From positions 62,001 to 126,000 of the forward strand of contig NZ_AMZN01000033.1 of the NCBI RefSeq assembly GCF_000331535.1: 64,000 nucleotides of DNA. Reading direction: 5' to 3'. This document shows, piece by piece, positions 42,408 to 51,067 of this stretch. Within the stretch, counting starts at the first letter, position 1; each line of letters starts with the position of its first letter. Below the pieces are notes generated by a model. The model saw only the letters and a program-made list of their open reading frames with translations, searched no databases and was not told where the DNA came from. Origin of the DNA: Fulvivirga imtechensis AK7 (lineage in GTDB: Bacteria; Bacteroidota; Bacteroidia; Cytophagales; Cyclobacteriaceae). The position numbers and the translations under genes are program-made.

Positions 42408-43799
42408 TTAAATTTCAGCAGATTGCATGCTTTCGGTTGGTATTTCATGCGTAAACTCGTTGTTACAGCGAAAACACTTTAGCTTAAGTTCATTCATCAA
42501 AAACAACTTTGGCCTGTACTCTAATAAAAAGGCTTTACAATTCGGACAATGAATACCATGCTGAGATTCTTCTTCTAACATTTGATCCCATTTGTCCATT
42601 TCCTTATCTCTTAATCGATCCACAACTCTTGCATACCGCTGAGTGGTTTCAAGAGAAGAGTGACCGAGAATATCCCTAATAACCTCTATTTTGATTCCTA
42701 GCAATAAAGAATTGATGGCAAACGTATGGCGACAGCAGTGAAAAGTTATTTTCTTTTTTATTCCTGCTATCTCCATAATTTCTTTCAAGTAGTTGTTCGT
42801 GGTACCATTCTCTTGTACGGCTTGTGAAAACAACAGCCCTTGTGGATTGCTCATATCCAATAATGAGTAAAGTCTCTTCCTTATGGGAACCCGCACAGTT
42901 TTAACCTTCCCTAGCCTTCCCTTTTGCAACTGTTTTACGATATAGCCATTTTTTAAGTGACTTTTATGCAGGGTCTTGATATCGGAATGTCTAAAGCCAC
43001 AATAACAAGCAGTCAGCGCTTGCTGCAATGTACTTTGATAGCGAGCGCCAATGTGAAAGTCCTTAGCGTATTTGCTCTTGGCTTTCTTCACTTGTTTTAA
43101 TAATTCACCACTATCGTATAAATCGTGCAATAAAGCAATCTCTTCTGGCTCCAGATACTCTGCCTCATTAGTCTCGGGCACACCAATGACGTAGTCATCG
43201 AAAGGATACTTTTTAATTTGGCCAGCTTTGTAAAGCCGTAAAGTATATTTCCTGAGAAAGCTCAACACGTGAAACCTGGTAGTTTCAGATTTACCCTTCC
43301 TTTTTAAGTCGGCAACCAACCCTTCAATGAATTCCTTATCAACTTCATGGATACTTAATGAACTTCTATATGCCTTGACCCTATCCCTTTGCTTCTCCCA
43401 ATATCCTACGGTTGAAGATTTAATTTCTGTCTCCTCAACCTCCTTTTGCAATTCCTGGCTAACATAGGTATAGAAATCAGTGTCGTGCTTCTTATCCGTT
43501 TCTGAATTGTAATGACTTTTGATCTTTTTGAAGGTAATAACATCTCCCTGTCTTTCAAGATCAGATATAATTTTGTCAACCTTAACTTCTTGTCTTTTTA
43601 TAAATGATGTAACCTGAGAGTAGCCCTTAATTCCCCTGCGTATTTTTTTATTTTCAGCATCATAGTGCTCAAGCTTAATCTTTCTTCCCAGCGGCAGATA
43701 GTTATTCTTTCTATTGATTGTAACCCTAAGAGTTAATGGAATCTCTCCGGCTTTTGAAACATATCCAGTTTTACAGTCCAAGTGAACAGTTATTTTCAT
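42408..43799 (-). CDS. tyrosine recombinase (integrase) with C-terminal zinc ribbon
   Basis: A 463-residue tyrosine recombinase of Bacteroidota type: an N-terminal arm-binding domain (1 to 110), a SAM-like core-binding domain (about 110 to 200) and the catalytic domain. Active-site residues visible: R270 (CGFRHSD), H354 and R357 (HCCRHTF), H380 (LGHSS) and nucleophile Y389 (TTQRYA). A C-terminal zinc-ribbon motif follows (C418, C421, C442, C445), which is not part of the usual integrase. It directs integration into the tRNA-Arg gene next to it. Confidence 0.9.
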   Translation of the reverse strand: MKITVHLDCKTGYVSKAGEIPLTLRVTINRKNNYLPLGRKIKLEHYDAENKKIRRGIKGYSQVTSFIKRQEVKVDKIISDLERQGDVITFKKIKSHYNSETDKKHDTDFYTYVSQELQKEVEETEIKSSTVGYWEKQRDRVKAYRSSLSIHEVDKEFIEGLVADLKRKGKSETTRFHVLSFLRKYTLRLYKAGQIKKYPFDDYVIGVPETNEAEYLEPEEIALLHDLYDSGELLKQVKKAKSKYAKDFHIGARYQSTLQQALTACYCGFRHSDIKTLHKSHLKNGYIVKQLQKGRLGKVKTVRVPIRKRLYSLLDMSNPQGLLFSQAVQENGTTNNYLKEIMEIAGIKKKITFHCCRHTFAINSLLLGIKIEVIRDILGHSSLETTQRYARVVDRLRDKEMDKWDQMLEEESQHGIHCPNCKAFLLEYRPKLFLMNELKLKCFRCNNEFTHEIPTESMQSAEI

Positions 43800-43850
43800 A
43801 AGAAACCTCCCTTATATTGCTCGATAATCAGGCTTTAAAATCCGACAAAA

Positions 43851-43871
43851 ATTAGTGAACTATTAGTGAAC
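43851..43871. repeat. tandem direct repeat near the integrase
   Basis: ATTAGTGAAC occurs at 43851-43860 and again at 43862-43871, an 11-bp period. It lies between the integrase start (43799) and the attachment site, where arm-type sites are expected. Confidence 0.35.
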
Positions 43872-43975
43872 AAAAACCATAAATACTGGATTTCGCACTC
43901 TGTTTTGTACGGGAACCTGATTAAAAAAGTTGGATTTAAAGCGAAATAAGAGAGATTTCTATATTATCTATATCA

Positions 43976-44023
43976 GCTTAGGAGTTTAGGAAACTTCTAT
44001 TCTATCCATTGAACTACGGGGCC
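43976..44023 (-). tRNA. tRNA-Arg(CCU), 5' half only, interrupted by the element
   Basis: Minus strand from 44023: acceptor strand GGCCCCG, then TA, D-arm GTTCAATGGATAGAAT, anticodon arm GAAGT-TTCCTAA-ACTCC with anticodon CCU at 43990-43988. The D-arm and anticodon loop are convincing. Beyond the anticodon stem no variable loop, T-arm or 3' acceptor strand (expected CGGGGCC) follows; the sequence continues into the element towards the integrase. One anticodon stem pair is mismatched. The gene is therefore split and probably not functional here. Confidence 0.7.
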
Positions 44024-44107
44024 ATAGTCTTTGGGGATGCAAATATAGGTAAAAATGAATTTAATCAGACAAATTTCAGTCGATGTTAATTTTTGGTGGC
44101 AAATGAA

Positions 44108-45262
44108 TTAGCCGCTGTAATACTCATCCTTCAAATAATTCGGATAGATCTGGTTGTGTCTCTTTTTTATCTTTTTAAAGAGCATCTCTTTCAGCCCTCC
44201 AATATTAATCCCCTTCTCTGCTGATATAAACACCTTCTCGTCACCTTGCTCTATATGTACCGAATGCATTTTTTCGACCGGTTCACCATCTTCTTCGGGC
44301 TCCAGAAGATCGATTTTGTTAAATACATAAATAATCGGCTTATCAGTAGCGTCAATGTCACGCAATGTTTCTTTCACCACCCTGATGTGATCTTCATAAG
44401 CCGGGTGCGAAATATCCACTACATGTAGTAAAATATCAGCTTCCCTCACTTCCGCCAGGGTAGATTTAAACGATTCTATCAGGTGGTGCGGAAGCTTTCG
44501 TATAAATCCAACGGTATCAGAAAGCAAAAACGGAATATGATTGAGCATCACCTTCCTTACAGTGGCATCTACTGTGGCAAATAGCTTATCCTCCGCCTTT
44601 ACATCGCTCTTCGATAGCACACGCATCAGCGTAGACTTACCTACGTTGGTATATCCTACCAGCGCCACCCGCACAATATTAGACCGGGATTTTCGCTGTA
44701 CGGCATTTTGCTTTTCGATCTTCTCCAGCTTCTTCTTCAGCACAGATATCTGGTTTCGAATGTTCCGCCTATCTGTTTCTATTTCTTTCTCACCCGCACC
44801 ACCACGTGTCCCTGTTCCTCCGCGCTGCCTTTCCAGGTGAGTCCACATACGGGTTAGCCTGGGCATCAGATACTGATACCTGGCCAGCTCCACCTGGGTT
44901 TTGGCTTGTGCTGTTTGCGCTCTGTTCAGGAAAATATCAAGGATCAACAAACTCCTATCATAGATCTGGCATTTCAGCTCCCGCTCAAGGTTGCGCAATT
45001 GCGATGGAGACAGGTCATCATCAAAGATCACCATGTCTATTTCTCTGGCTACAACATAAGCTTTAACATCCTCCAGCTTACCTTTACCGATAAAAGTCCG
45101 GGTGTCCGGCTGCTCCAGCTTCTGAATAAATACTTTTTCGGTAGTTATATCAGCAGTTAGGGCAAGAAATGCCAGCTCATCCAGGTGTTCCTCTACAACA
45201 TTGTCGTTCTCCCCTTTCTTGGCCACCGCCACGAGTACTCCTTTGTTACTTTTTTCTTTCAT
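44108..45262 (-). CDS. hflX: GTPase HflX
   Basis: A 384-residue GTPase from the ATG at 45262. The N-terminal HflX domain has the signature FIGKGKLEDVKAY and the Gly-rich segment RQRGGTGTRGGAGEKEIETD. G motifs are visible: G1 GYTNVGKST, G3 DTVGFIRKLPHHL and G4 NKID. HflX binds the 50S ribosomal subunit and rescues stalled 70S ribosomes. It starts the ordinary chromosome right of the element, and its 3' side faces the tRNA remnant. Confidence 0.93.
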   Translation of the reverse strand: MKEKSNKGVLVAVAKKGENDNVVEEHLDELAFLALTADITTEKVFIQKLEQPDTRTFIGKGKLEDVKAYVVAREIDMVIFDDDLSPSQLRNLERELKCQIYDRSLLILDIFLNRAQTAQAKTQVELARYQYLMPRLTRMWTHLERQRGGTGTRGGAGEKEIETDRRNIRNQISVLKKKLEKIEKQNAVQRKSRSNIVRVALVGYTNVGKSTLMRVLSKSDVKAEDKLFATVDATVRKVMLNHIPFLLSDTVGFIRKLPHHLIESFKSTLAEVREADILLHVVDISHPAYEDHIRVVKETLRDIDATDKPIIYVFNKIDLLEPEEDGEPVEKMHSVHIEQGDEKVFISAEKGINIGGLKEMLFKKIKKRHNQIYPNYLKDEYYSG

Positions 45263-45426
45263 ATACAATAAATATATAACTATCGAAAATTTTATTTGTT
45301 TATCTTAAAAAGCTGGCATATTAAACTAACTTAATTCATATTGGAACCTGAAATAGAATTACGTACTTACTTCCAAACATGTAATAAAATTGGTTACTTT
45401 GTTTACTTTTTCAGAATAAAAAATAA

Positions 45427-45510
45427 ATGAAATACGATCTTAAGCAAAGCTATGAAATCCCCCTAGCATTATTTAATATCAGTAGAAAGAATAATAGTTG
45501 GCGAATATGA
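45427..45510 (+). CDS. possible leader ORF (27 codons) before the glycosyltransferase
   Basis: A 27-codon frame from ATG at 45427 (MKYDLKQSYEIPLALFN) ends in a TGA that overlaps the ATG at 45507 of the glycosyltransferase (ATGA). That overlap could allow translational coupling. The frame is short and may be chance. Confidence 0.25.
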   Translation: MKYDLKQSYEIPLALFNISRKNNSWRI

Positions 45511-46631
45511 GAGTTGCAATTGTTTTAAACACTTCCTGGAATGTTTACAACTTCCGTATGGGGTTGATCCGGGCTTTGCAGGAAAATGGGCATGATGTGC
45601 TGGTAGTAGCACCTGAAGATGACTACACCCAAAAAATTAAAGAAGCAGGCTGTGAATTTCACCCGGTAAGAATGGATAGCAGAGGGGCCAATCCTATCAA
45701 GGATTTTGCGCTCACCATGGAGCTTCGTGGGATATACAAAAGAATAAATCCTGATATTATCCTCCATTACACCATAAAGCCTAATATCTACGGTACCATT
45801 GCGGCAAGTACGCTTAGGCTACCGGTAATCAACAATGTTTGCGGATTGGGAACCGTATTTCTGCAAAAGGGTCTGGTTTCCAAAATAGCCCTTTTTATGT
45901 ACAAAGTGGCTTTCCGGTTCCCCAAAAAAGTATTTTTCCAGAATCACCATGATTTTGATCTTTTTCTAAAGGAAAAGCTCGTCAAAGAAAACATAAGTGA
46001 TGTACTGCCTGGTTCGGGGATCGACCTTGACCATTTTCCGCCATCGCAGTTTAAAAGGAATAAGAAATTTACCTTCCTGTTAATATCCCGCCTCATACAT
46101 GACAAGGGGATCATTGAGTATATTGATGCAGTAAAAAAACTCCGGTCGCAAGGTGTGGATGCCAGATTTCAGATACTGGGGGCCAAAGACCCTGAGCATC
46201 GAAGGGGTATAAAAACTGAGATTATTGATGAATGGATCGATAACAATATCATCGAGTACCTGGGAACAACAGATGATGTCAGATCATTTATCCATGATGC
46301 TGATTGTGTAGTACTGCCCTCATACCGGGAAGGCACACCCAGAACACTGCTCGAAGCAGCAAGCTCTGCAAAACCCATAGTAGCTACAGATGTACCGGGC
46401 TGCAATAATATTGTTGAAAATAACTACAACGGCTATTTGTGCGAGCTAAAAAATGCCGATGACCTTGCGGATAAGATGTATACCATGATGAGCCTGGAAG
46501 ACGAAAAAATAGAACTTTTTGGCAAAAATAGCAGGACGAAAGTGGAAAGAGAGTTTAGCGAAAAAATTGTGATCTCACGCTACTTGCAGTCCATTAGTGA
46601 ATTTAAAAGTTTAAAAGCTTTAAATCATTAA
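45507..46631 (+). CDS. glycosyltransferase family 4
   Basis: A 374-residue protein from the ATG at 45507 (a TTG at 45498 is also possible). A Rossmann-like N-terminal domain (RVAIVLNTSWNVYNFRMGLI) precedes the GT4 C-terminal core with FLLISRLIHDKGI (donor-binding K and R) and the E-x7-E-type motif around YREGTPRTLLEAASSAKPIV. It transfers a sugar from a nucleotide donor to a lipid-linked acceptor, probably in the capsule or exopolysaccharide pathway encoded downstream. No signal peptide; cytoplasmic. Confidence 0.85.
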   Translation: MRVAIVLNTSWNVYNFRMGLIRALQENGHDVLVVAPEDDYTQKIKEAGCEFHPVRMDSRGANPIKDFALTMELRGIYKRINPDIILHYTIKPNIYGTIAASTLRLPVINNVCGLGTVFLQKGLVSKIALFMYKVAFRFPKKVFFQNHHDFDLFLKEKLVKENISDVLPGSGIDLDHFPPSQFKRNKKFTFLLISRLIHDKGIIEYIDAVKKLRSQGVDARFQILGAKDPEHRRGIKTEIIDEWIDNNIIEYLGTTDDVRSFIHDADCVVLPSYREGTPRTLLEAASSAKPIVATDVPGCNNIVENNYNGYLCELKNADDLADKMYTMMSLEDEKIELFGKNSRTKVEREFSEKIVISRYLQSISEFKSLKALNH

Positions 46632-46642
46632 TGGATTCGTAG

Positions 46643-46650
46643 TAATTTTG
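46643..46650 (+). promoter_or_regulatory. possible -7 box before rfbC
   Basis: TAATTTTG matches the TAnnTTTG box and lies 20 bp before the rfbC start. No good -33 box is visible. It may give rfbC its own promoter within the cluster. Confidence 0.3.
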
Positions 46651-46669
46651 AGCTATTAAACTGAGCGCT

Positions 46670-47221
46670 ATGATAATAAAAGAAACCGGCTTTGAAGGGC
46701 TTGTTGAAATGTACCCGAAAATCATTGAGGATGAAAGAGGCTTTTTCTTTGAAGCGTACAATGAGGAGGCTTTCAGAAAGGCCGGTATACAATACGATTT
46801 CGTACAGGATAATCAATCCTTCTCCATTAAAGGTGTGGTGCGCGGCCTGCACATGCAATTGGCGCCATTCTCACAAGCAAAGTTTGTAAAAGTAATGACA
46901 GGAAAAGTTTGTGATGTAGCCGTGGATATGCGTCCTGCATCCAAAACTTTCGGAAAAGTATATAAATGTATTCTTGACAGTAAGATAAATAATGCGCTTC
47001 TTGTACCGGAAGGTTTCGCTCATGGGTTTTCAGCATTAGAAGACGCCGTTTTTTATTATAAGTGTAGCAATTTTTATCACAAACCTTCGGAAACCGGCAT
47101 CATATGGAACGATAAGACTCTGAATATCGATTGGGAAGTAGAAAATCCGATAGTTTCGGAAAAGGACGCAATACTTCCTACCTTTGAGGAGTTTCTAGAA
47201 AAGTATGAAATCGCATATTAA
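46670..47221 (+). CDS. rfbC: dTDP-4-dehydrorhamnose 3,5-epimerase
   Basis: A 183-residue RmlC-type cupin. Typical segments are visible: DERGFFFEAYNEEAFRKAGI, DNQSFSIKGVVRGLHMQL with the catalytic histidine, VAVDMRPASKTFGK, and PEGFAHGFSALED followed by YKCSNFYHKPSE. It makes dTDP-4-keto-L-rhamnose for polysaccharide synthesis. The other three dTDP-rhamnose genes are not in this window. The next gene starts inside its 3' end (17-bp overlap). Confidence 0.93.
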   Translation: MIIKETGFEGLVEMYPKIIEDERGFFFEAYNEEAFRKAGIQYDFVQDNQSFSIKGVVRGLHMQLAPFSQAKFVKVMTGKVCDVAVDMRPASKTFGKVYKCILDSKINNALLVPEGFAHGFSALEDAVFYYKCSNFYHKPSETGIIWNDKTLNIDWEVENPIVSEKDAILPTFEEFLEKYEIAY

Positions 47222-47993
47222 CCCGTTCTCTTTGAAAAAATCCTGCTTAATCCTGCTACTGGCAGCCATGCTGTTATCAGCCTGTGGATCCTATAAGCAG
47301 AACATAATGTTCAAAAAGGGTGAAAACAGCACAATTGCCGATATCGACCTTGCATTACAGGAGGCTGAGAATAATTATATCATTAAAGAGAACGATTTTT
47401 TAGAATTACAGGTATATACAAAAAGTGGCGAGCGACTGGTTGACCCTGAGTTTGAACTAATTGGTGAAAGCAGAATTAATCAACAAAATGCAAGGCCGCA
47501 ACTGCAATACCTGGTAAGACGCGATGGGTTTGTTAAACTTCCGATGATCGGAGAAGTGAAGTTGACAGGCATGACCATTATAGAAGCTGAAGAGGTACTG
47601 CAAAAGAAATATGAAGTCTATTATAAAGACCCGTTCGTAAACCTGAAATATATCAACAAAAGAGTGATCGTATTAGGCGCTCTGGGTGGACATGTAATAC
47701 CTCTGCAGAACGAAAACATTAAGGTCACCGAAGTATTGGCACTCTCAGAAGGCATAGACAATAATGCAAAAGTGCAAAACATCAGGTTACTCAGGGGTGA
47801 AGAGGCGTATATTATAGACCTCAGCACTATTGAAGGATACAAAGCTTCCAATATGATCGTAAGGCCGGGAGATATCGTATATGTGGAACCCATCCGTAGA
47901 CCGTTTACGGAGTTTATGCGCGAAAATGGCCCTGTAATATCGGCTTTAAGTAGTGTGGCATCATTAATAGCCGTACTGATAAGCATTAAGTAA
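47205..47993 (+). CDS. polysaccharide export lipoprotein (Wza-like)
   Basis: A 262-residue lipoprotein with lipobox LLSAC at about residue 27. It then has the polysaccharide export domain (ENDFLELQVYTKSGERLVDP, then RRDGFVKLPMIGEVKLTGMT) and an SLBB-like region (VIVLGALGGHVIPLQNENIK). A C-terminal hydrophobic helix lies near 242 to 258. It forms part of the outer-membrane or periplasmic capsule export channel with the tyrosine kinase encoded next. It overlaps rfbC by 17 bp. Confidence 0.88.
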   Translation: MKSHINPFSLKKSCLILLLAAMLLSACGSYKQNIMFKKGENSTIADIDLALQEAENNYIIKENDFLELQVYTKSGERLVDPEFELIGESRINQQNARPQLQYLVRRDGFVKLPMIGEVKLTGMTIIEAEEVLQKKYEVYYKDPFVNLKYINKRVIVLGALGGHVIPLQNENIKVTEVLALSEGIDNNAKVQNIRLLRGEEAYIIDLSTIEGYKASNMIVRPGDIVYVEPIRRPFTEFMRENGPVISALSSVASLIAVLISIK

Positions 47994-47994
47994 T

Positions 47995-50343
47995 TTGGAA
48001 AACAAAAACATATATTCTGACACAGAAAAACCCACGGAAGGGATAGACCTTGACAAGGCGCTGACAGTGCTCAGAAAAAGTATTCCCTGGATCTTACTTA
48101 TTTTTATTGTTACCAACCTCTCGGCTTACCTCTACATCAGGTGGACCAAACCCTTGTATGAATCCGAATCGGAGCTGAAGCTGGATGTAAAATCCGATGC
48201 TTCTGAACTGGGGCTTTTGGGCCTTTCAGAGAATAAAAATCTGAATATTATTTCCGGAGAAATTGAGTTGATCAAGTCAAAACTTTTCTTCAGCAAAGTT
48301 ATAGAAACAGTTGACCTGGATCTTAGCTATTATACGGCCGGCCAGGTGCTGAACGATGAAAAATTCAAAACCTCTCCCTTTATTGTTGATTATAACCTGA
48401 AAAATCCGCAACTACTTGATAGAAGGATTTTTGTCAATATAGTTGATGAAAAGACATATACGATCAATTTCTCAGGTGACGAGCAGGAAAAAGCAATGAA
48501 GTATAACTTTGGCGAGCATGCAAACCTCCCTGATATCGAATTTATCATATATCTAACCAACTATTTCGATCCAAAGGGTGATAAAAACTTCTTTTTTATA
48601 ATCAATAGCAAAGCCGCACAGATAAAATACCTCGGTAGCAACCTGACAGTAGAGCCTCTTAACCTGAATGCCAACACCATCCGCATCGCCTTCAAAGACT
48701 ACAACCCGCTTAAGGCAAGAGATCTGGTAAATGCCATAGACACACTCTACCTGAAATATTCTGAAGAAGAAAAGAACCTGGAAAATAAACAGAAAATAGA
48801 ATGGCTTAATAGTGAACTCCGGCAAATTGAAACACAACTCGAAGGGTATGAGCACTACTTTGAAAACTTCACTATCAAAAACAGGACCAGCGACCTGAAC
48901 GAAGATCTGAAAAGAACCATTGAAACCATCAATGCCCTGGATTCTCAAAGGTTTCAGTTGACAAAAAGAATTCAGGCTTTCGATCAGCTATTAGCAGATC
49001 TTGAAAATAATAAAACAGAATTTCTTGGCATCAGTCAGGAAACCTACCCAAAACACATTGCTGACGCTTATAATGAGCTTTCGGTTCAGATCAGCGAAAG
49101 AGATAAGTTAAGGCTCTCCTATAACGAAACTACTTTTGCGCTGACAAGAAAGGAGGAAGAAATAAAAAACTCAAAAACAGCGCTAAAGGCCCAGCTTGAA
49201 AAACTAAAAACACGTGATGAATCAGAGGTCCGAGATCTACTGGTAAGAAGAAGAAGGTTAGAGGACAACTTCGTTGAGCTACCCGGAAAAGGCACAGAAT
49301 ACAATAAGAATCAGCGGTTCTTTAAACTTTATGAAGAATTTTACCTGTCATTGATGCAGAGTAAGGCCCAGTTTCAGATAGCCGAGGCGGGTACAACTAC
49401 TGAATTTAAAATATTATCCTCCGCAACACTTCCGCAGCGGCCTATATCACCCAATGTGATCATTATTTATGGTATAGGACTTGTGGCTGGCTTTATATTC
49501 AGCTTTATATTTGTTAGTGTCAGATACCTGCTGCACAACAAGATCAGCGCCTTAAAAGAAATCGAAAGGCTTACTACAGCGCCAATATTGGGTACCGTGC
49601 CTACTGCTTTGGAAAAAATCGAAGCAACCCAACTGATCATTGACAAAAAACCGAAGTCTGCAGTAAGCGAAGCATTGCGGTCAATCCGGACCAATATAGA
49701 GTTTATGGTGACCGGGGGAAAAAACCAGGTGATCTCTGTAACATCAACGATCGGCGGTGAAGGAAAAACATTTGTGGCTGTAAATCTCGGAGCAATAATG
49801 GCCCTCTCTAAGAAGAAGGTACTGCTCCTGGATCTCGATATGAGAAAACCCCGGGTACACATGGCCTTTCAGGATGCATCGCATGCCAAGGGGGTAAGCA
49901 CTATTCTTATCAATAAGCATGGCGTTGATGAATGCATACAAAAGACAGTAATAGAAAACCTGGATTATATTCCGGCCGGCCCCACCCCTCCTAATCCTTC
50001 CGAACTTTTGCTTAATGGTGAGTTTGATAGCCTTTTGAGACGGCTTCGTTTGGATTACGATGTTATTCTATTAGACACTCCACCTGTCGGACTGGTAACT
50101 GACGGTATTCTGGCTATGAAAAAAGCTGATCTTGCGATATACATCGTCAGGGCACATTATTCCAGAAAAATATTTATGAATACACTGAATAGATTGATCC
50201 ACATCAACCATTTTAAGAAACTTGCCGTAGTATTAAATGCTACCTCCAATACAGGAGCTGACAGCTATGGTTATGGTTACTATGAAGAGAAGCCGGAAAA
50301 ATCCGGCAATTTCATCAAGAGAATGATCAATAAAGGTGTTTAA
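47995..50343 (+). CDS. Wzc-like capsule polymerase co-polymerase and tyrosine kinase
   Basis: A 782-residue protein, TTG start at 47995, 1 bp after the upstream stop. Wzz domain with two transmembrane helices (near 33 to 52 and 487 to 510) flanking a periplasmic coiled coil. The cytoplasmic BY-kinase has Walker A GGEGKTFVAVNLG, A' LLLDLDMRKPRVH and Walker B VILLDTPPVG. A Tyr-rich tail (SYGYGYYEEK) is the autophosphorylation cluster. It regulates polysaccharide chain length and export, probably with the PHP phosphatase downstream. Confidence 0.9.
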   Translation: MENKNIYSDTEKPTEGIDLDKALTVLRKSIPWILLIFIVTNLSAYLYIRWTKPLYESESELKLDVKSDASELGLLGLSENKNLNIISGEIELIKSKLFFSKVIETVDLDLSYYTAGQVLNDEKFKTSPFIVDYNLKNPQLLDRRIFVNIVDEKTYTINFSGDEQEKAMKYNFGEHANLPDIEFIIYLTNYFDPKGDKNFFFIINSKAAQIKYLGSNLTVEPLNLNANTIRIAFKDYNPLKARDLVNAIDTLYLKYSEEEKNLENKQKIEWLNSELRQIETQLEGYEHYFENFTIKNRTSDLNEDLKRTIETINALDSQRFQLTKRIQAFDQLLADLENNKTEFLGISQETYPKHIADAYNELSVQISERDKLRLSYNETTFALTRKEEEIKNSKTALKAQLEKLKTRDESEVRDLLVRRRRLEDNFVELPGKGTEYNKNQRFFKLYEEFYLSLMQSKAQFQIAEAGTTTEFKILSSATLPQRPISPNVIIIYGIGLVAGFIFSFIFVSVRYLLHNKISALKEIERLTTAPILGTVPTALEKIEATQLIIDKKPKSAVSEALRSIRTNIEFMVTGGKNQVISVTSTIGGEGKTFVAVNLGAIMALSKKKVLLLDLDMRKPRVHMAFQDASHAKGVSTILINKHGVDECIQKTVIENLDYIPAGPTPPNPSELLLNGEFDSLLRRLRLDYDVILLDTPPVGLVTDGILAMKKADLAIYIVRAHYSRKIFMNTLNRLIHINHFKKLAVVLNATSNTGADSYGYGYYEEKPEKSGNFIKRMINKGV

Positions 50344-51067
50344 TTTTTTTAGAAAAAAACAATCGGGATCAGCCAGGTCTATTCAGGTTGATATACATTC
50401 ACACCTGCTGCCGGACCTTGATGACGGGGTTGAGGATTATGAAGAATCTCTGGTCATTATTAACGGCTTTCATGAAATGGGGTACAGAAAACTAATCACC
50501 ACCCCTCATATCATGCAGGATTTTTACAATAATTCCGAAGCCAGCATCACACAAAAGGTAAAGGAGCTTAATGCCAAAGTCGCGGAAGCAGGCATCCCTG
50601 TAGAGGTATTGGCCGGGGCAGAATATTACCTGGATGATCACCTCCTGCACAAAGTAAAAAATCGATCCGGTGATCTTTTAACCTTCGGAAATAACTACCT
50701 TCTTTTTGAAACCTCTTTCATGAATGAGCCCATGTACCTGAAAGAGTTTATTTTTGAGGTGCGGTCAAGAGGCATAACCCCTGTAATGGCACACCCGGAG
50801 CGATACGCATTCATTTATAATGATTTTGATATGGTATCTGACCTCATAGACCGGGAGGTATTACTACAGGTGAATATCAATTCATTTACAGGTTATTACT
50901 CCAAACAAGTAAAGAAAACTGCCGAAAAGTTGGTTGACAAAGGATTAGTTCATTTATTAGGCAGCGATTGTCATAACTTACGGCATTTTGAGGTTTTGAA
51001 AAAGGCCAGACAAGAGAAATACTATATTAAAGCATTAGAATTACCTCTGATTAATTACAACTTATGA
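50336..51067 (+). CDS. PHP-type tyrosine phosphatase (YwqE/CpsB-like)
   Basis: A 243-residue protein, GTG start at 50336 overlapping the kinase stop by 8 bp. Metal-binding motifs of the PHP superfamily are visible: DIHSHLLPDLDDGV, TTPHIMQDFY, AHPERYAF and LGSDCHNLRHF. YwqE-type phosphatases dephosphorylate the partner BY-kinase. The gene pairing supports this role. Confidence 0.9.
   Translation: MFNFFRKKQSGSARSIQVDIHSHLLPDLDDGVEDYEESLVIINGFHEMGYRKLITTPHIMQDFYNNSEASITQKVKELNAKVAEAGIPVEVLAGAEYYLDDHLLHKVKNRSGDLLTFGNNYLLFETSFMNEPMYLKEFIFEVRSRGITPVMAHPERYAFIYNDFDMVSDLIDREVLLQVNINSFTGYYSKQVKKTAEKLVDKGLVHLLGSDCHNLRHFEVLKKARQEKYYIKALELPLINYNL

Larger units (their letters stand above)
23465..43985. 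mobile_element. integrated element with virion-like and lysis module, left end unresolved
   Basis: The right end is firm: a tyrosine integrase 177 bp from a tRNA-Arg(CCU) gene that breaks off after its anticodon stem. From right to left come excisionase-like genes, a replication-type protein, AT-rich cargo with a protein kinase, and a leftward structural and lysis cluster. I start the feature at the last gene of that cluster. The true left junction should carry the tRNA 3' half, and I could not find it, so the element may extend further left or have lost that junction. Confidence 0.65.

Noticed and set aside
43930-43975. GAAAT-CTCTCTT-ATTTC hairpin as the missing T-arm of the tRNA
   Set aside because: The 7-base loop lacks the TTCRANN pattern and no 3' acceptor strand follows.
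43800-44023. Group I intron in tRNA-Arg(CCU)
   Set aside because: Only about 180 bp separate the half tRNA from the integrase gene and no second exon is seen; integration explains it better.
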